The translations under genes and the position numbers were made by a program. A DNA stretch of 6,638 nt from Cyanobacteriota bacterium (lineage in GTDB: Bacteria; Cyanobacteriota; Cyanobacteriia; PCC-6307; Cyanobiaceae), in the NCBI GenBank assembly GCA_026389255.1, contig JAPLIF010000067.1:1-6638 (forward strand). The letters run 5' to 3'. This document shows positions 4,844 to 6,638 of the stretch, piece by piece; position 1 is the stretch's first letter, and every line of letters starts with the position of its first letter. The notes beneath the pieces were generated by a model. It did no database searches. It saw only the letters and a program-made list of their open reading frames with translations, and was not told where the DNA came from.

Positions 4844-6638
4844 TCAATTGAGATCAAGTCCCTTAAACGTCGCCGTCTTCACATCGTTGTAGAAGATTGG
4901 ATCGATCTTGTCGATCACATCGGTACTGACCTCCATGAAACTGCGCTTATTTTCTGCGGGTATGAGTGCGCAGCGGGCACCGTTGTCCATCGCCACTTGA
5001 AGCGGTTCAACTAGGGACCGAGCAGCTTTGATATTGCCCTGGATGCTCATGTCGCCGATGATCAGCATGCCGGCCCTAGCTGGGGCACGGCGGATAGCGG
5101 AGAAGGCAGCTATGAAGAACGCCACACCCACCTCGGCTCCTACCTTGTTGCCCAATAGGTCGATGGCTTCGACGTTGTAGTCGTAGCTGTCAGCCTCATG
5201 GCTGATCGAGAAGGCGCCCTTATTGGCCTGCAGGTAAGCGAACGCCCGCTGGATGGATTCCTTCATTGGTCCACTGATTCCACCAGCTGGCTTGAGTTTG
5301 CCGTTGCCAGCAGCGATGGAGACTTCCAGCCGGTAGAGGCCAACGGTGCCATCACCCGTGACGGAGGTGGCATAAACCGAGCCTGGCGCCATCGGCTCCG
5401 CAGCGATCAGATCTTGGCCGCCCTGTTCAGGCACCCCGACGAAGTGCTCCTGGCCGGTGTCGTTATCCGAATAGCTGAACGAGGTCTGGCTGTACTCAAA
5501 TGAGCCCATCTTCTTGAGCTGCTCCTTCACGCGCCTGCGGCACTCGATGGCGAGCTTGAGGATCTCCTCCAGGTCTTCCTTTGACGGCTCCCCATGGGGA
5601 TGGATGATCTTGACCAAACCGGATACGGTGCGGCGCACAGCTTTGCGGTCGCGGGTGTTGAGGTGACTGCCAAGTCCGAAGTGGCTATCGCAGAGCTCTG
5701 TGTAGTTCAGCTTGCGCAGATCGCGCAGGGCCTCAGCCAAGTAATCGATCACAAAGCCGTAGTGGTCCGTGAAGAACTCGTTGCGCATGTTGGGCACTTC
5801 CCAACCCGGCAGGTAGCAGTGCAGCCGGTCGATAAAAGCCCTGTCATCACGAATCACATCAGGCATCGGGGCGAAAAGATGCCCCGTCTGGACCATCACA
5901 TCGATGGGTTGCTGGGTGTTGCCGAACATGGCGATGCTGGCGTCGCCGGCGAAGCTTTCAGCGCCACGCTGGAACTGGCCCGATTCGCAGTAGGTCTTCA
6001 TGGTGGTGATGACCTCCTTGGGCATCTTCTGGAGGTCGGCCACCTCGTCGAAACCGACCACGTCCCAGATGGACACCATTCCCTTGACCTTGCCGTTCAT
6101 GTGGCCAAACAGGTTGGCCACGGTGGTGGGGCCGGTGAGCAGGGCGGCGTAGGGGGAGAGCTCCTGCACCGCAAAGCTCTTGCCGGTGCCGCGAGGACCG
6201 AGCTCCACCAGGTTGTAGTTGCGCTCGCAAAGCGGGATAAGCCGCAGCAGAAAGAGGGTCTTGAGGCGCTGGCTGAACTGGGAGGGCTCGTAGCCCATCG
6301 AGCGGATCAGCAGGTCGATCCATTCCTCGGTGCTGAACTGAGTCCGCAGCTTGCGGTACTCCTCCAGGTTGAAGCTGGTGTTGCTGCCGAAGTTGACGCA
6401 CTCGGCCACATAGGTGTTGCCGACCAGCCGCACCTTGACTTTGTCGATGAAGGTGTAGCGGCCCTTTTGTTTGACCTTGCTCTGAGCCTTGGTGGCTTCG
6501 TCGGGGCGGATGTAGTTGTTGGCCAGGGTGTCGCGCACCACTGCCATACCCAGCTCGATCGCCGCCGGGTCTGAGGAGGCGCAGTACTTGCCGAGCAGGT
6601 ACTCGAGCACGAACACCGGCACGTTGGCGCCGACCTTC
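4844..6638 (-). CDS. brxL: BREX phage-defence protein BrxL (AAA+/Lon-like), 5' end beyond the window
   Basis: The visible part is 597 residues (KVGAN before a GTG-encoded Val at 6622, then 591 more); the real start lies past 6638, since family members begin about 25 residues before this point. BrxL belongs to BREX anti-phage systems; characterised homologues are DNA-binding multimeric AAA+ proteins. Counting from 6622: residues 1-82 are the N-terminal domain, GPRGTGKS (142-149) is Walker A, VVGFDEVA (188-195) Walker B, GNTQQ (234-238) fits sensor 1, RAFIDRLHCYLPGWEVP (261-277) and RRRVKEQLKK (362-371) are strongly conserved family blocks, and about 475-592 is the Lon-like domain. There the Lon Ser position is E497 (KVGAEVGVA) and the Lys position P540 (LVEPL), so the Lon dyad is absent. 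The N-terminal domain seems short by about 60 residues around residue 82. brxL is usually the last gene of a type I BREX operon, so the other genes should lie to the right. Confidence 0.9.
   Translation of the reverse strand, partial: KVGANVPVFVLEYLLGKYCASSDPAAIELGMAVVRDTLANNYIRPDEATKAQSKVKQKGRYTFIDKVKVRLVGNTYVAECVNFGSNTSFNLEEYRKLRTQFSTEEWIDLLIRSMGYEPSQFSQRLKTLFLLRLIPLCERNYNLVELGPRGTGKSFAVQELSPYAALLTGPTTVANLFGHMNGKVKGMVSIWDVVGFDEVADLQKMPKEVITTMKTYCESGQFQRGAESFAGDASIAMFGNTQQPIDVMVQTGHLFAPMPDVIRDDRAFIDRLHCYLPGWEVPNMRNEFFTDHYGFVIDYLAEALRDLRKLNYTELCDSHFGLGSHLNTRDRKAVRRTVSGLVKIIHPHGEPSKEDLEEILKLAIECRRRVKEQLKKMGSFEYSQTSFSYSDNDTGQEHFVGVPEQGGQDLIAAEPMAPGSVYATSVTGDGTVGLYRLEVSIAAGNGKLKPAGGISGPMKESIQRAFAYLQANKGAFSISHEADSYDYNVEAIDLLGNKVGAEVGVAFFIAAFSAIRRAPARAGMLIIGDMSIQGNIKAARSLVEPLQVAMDNGARCALIPAENKRSFMEVSTDVIDKIDPIFYNDVKTATFKGLDLN

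Noticed and set aside
4834..4855. Near-palindrome around TCAATTGA with GATC flanks at the end of brxL
   Set aside because: Asymmetric and overlapping the coding end; too short to distinguish from chance.
5594..6574. 326-residue open frame on the plus strand inside brxL
   Set aside because: His/Val/Gly-rich product antisense to the strongly conserved AAA+ domain of BrxL; no motif of its own.

Overview
The window looks like part of a GC-rich picocyanobacterial chromosome, Synechococcus/Cyanobium type. The first gene encodes a protein that matches cyanobacterial NtcA along most of its length. It is followed by two genes found widely in cyanobacteria, a DUF3084 membrane/coiled-coil protein and a RuvC/YqgF-like nuclease-fold protein. 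No mobile element, CRISPR array, tRNA or rRNA was recognised.

Layout. Bases 1-48 are the end of an upstream plus-strand gene. Bases 78-119 hold a near-canonical NtcA-activated promoter (GTG-N8-TAC, 22 bases, TAGTTT). It precedes a compact plus-strand operon: ntcA (142-762), the DUF3084 gene (798-2096) and the YqgF-like gene (2093-2545, ATGA overlap). Next come two type II toxin-antitoxin loci arranged tail to tail. The plus-strand locus has an AbrB/MazE-fold antitoxin (2627-2866) and a PIN toxin broken by an in-frame TAG at 2920. The minus-strand locus has a ribbon-helix-helix-type antitoxin (3682-3933) and a second PIN toxin (3275-3639) that has lost its middle and is frameshifted. About 0.9 kb follows with no convincing gene. 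The last 1.8 kb (4844-6638, minus strand, start beyond the window) encodes BrxL, the AAA+/Lon-like protein of BREX phage-defence systems, so the right side is probably the edge of a defence island continuing past base 6638.

The main result is damage to genes that otherwise look well conserved. The NtcA protein keeps its 2-oxoglutarate-sensing domain and dimer helix but lacks about 40 residues that carry the helix-turn-helix; the reading frame continues cleanly into the normal C-terminus. Both PIN toxins are inactivated while both antitoxins remain open. BrxL lacks the Ser-Lys pair of active Lon proteases and seems to lack roughly 60 residues of its N-terminal domain. Either this locus has suffered several deletions, or the assembly dropped segments. 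Read-level or PCR confirmation of the NtcA junction would separate the two.

How the genes fit together: NtcA is the global nitrogen regulator and normally activates its own promoter, so an NtcA that cannot bind DNA would be a serious defect or an unusual dominant-negative form. The toxin-antitoxin remnants and brxL form an accessory stretch inserted between the conserved ntcA operon and whatever lies to the right.
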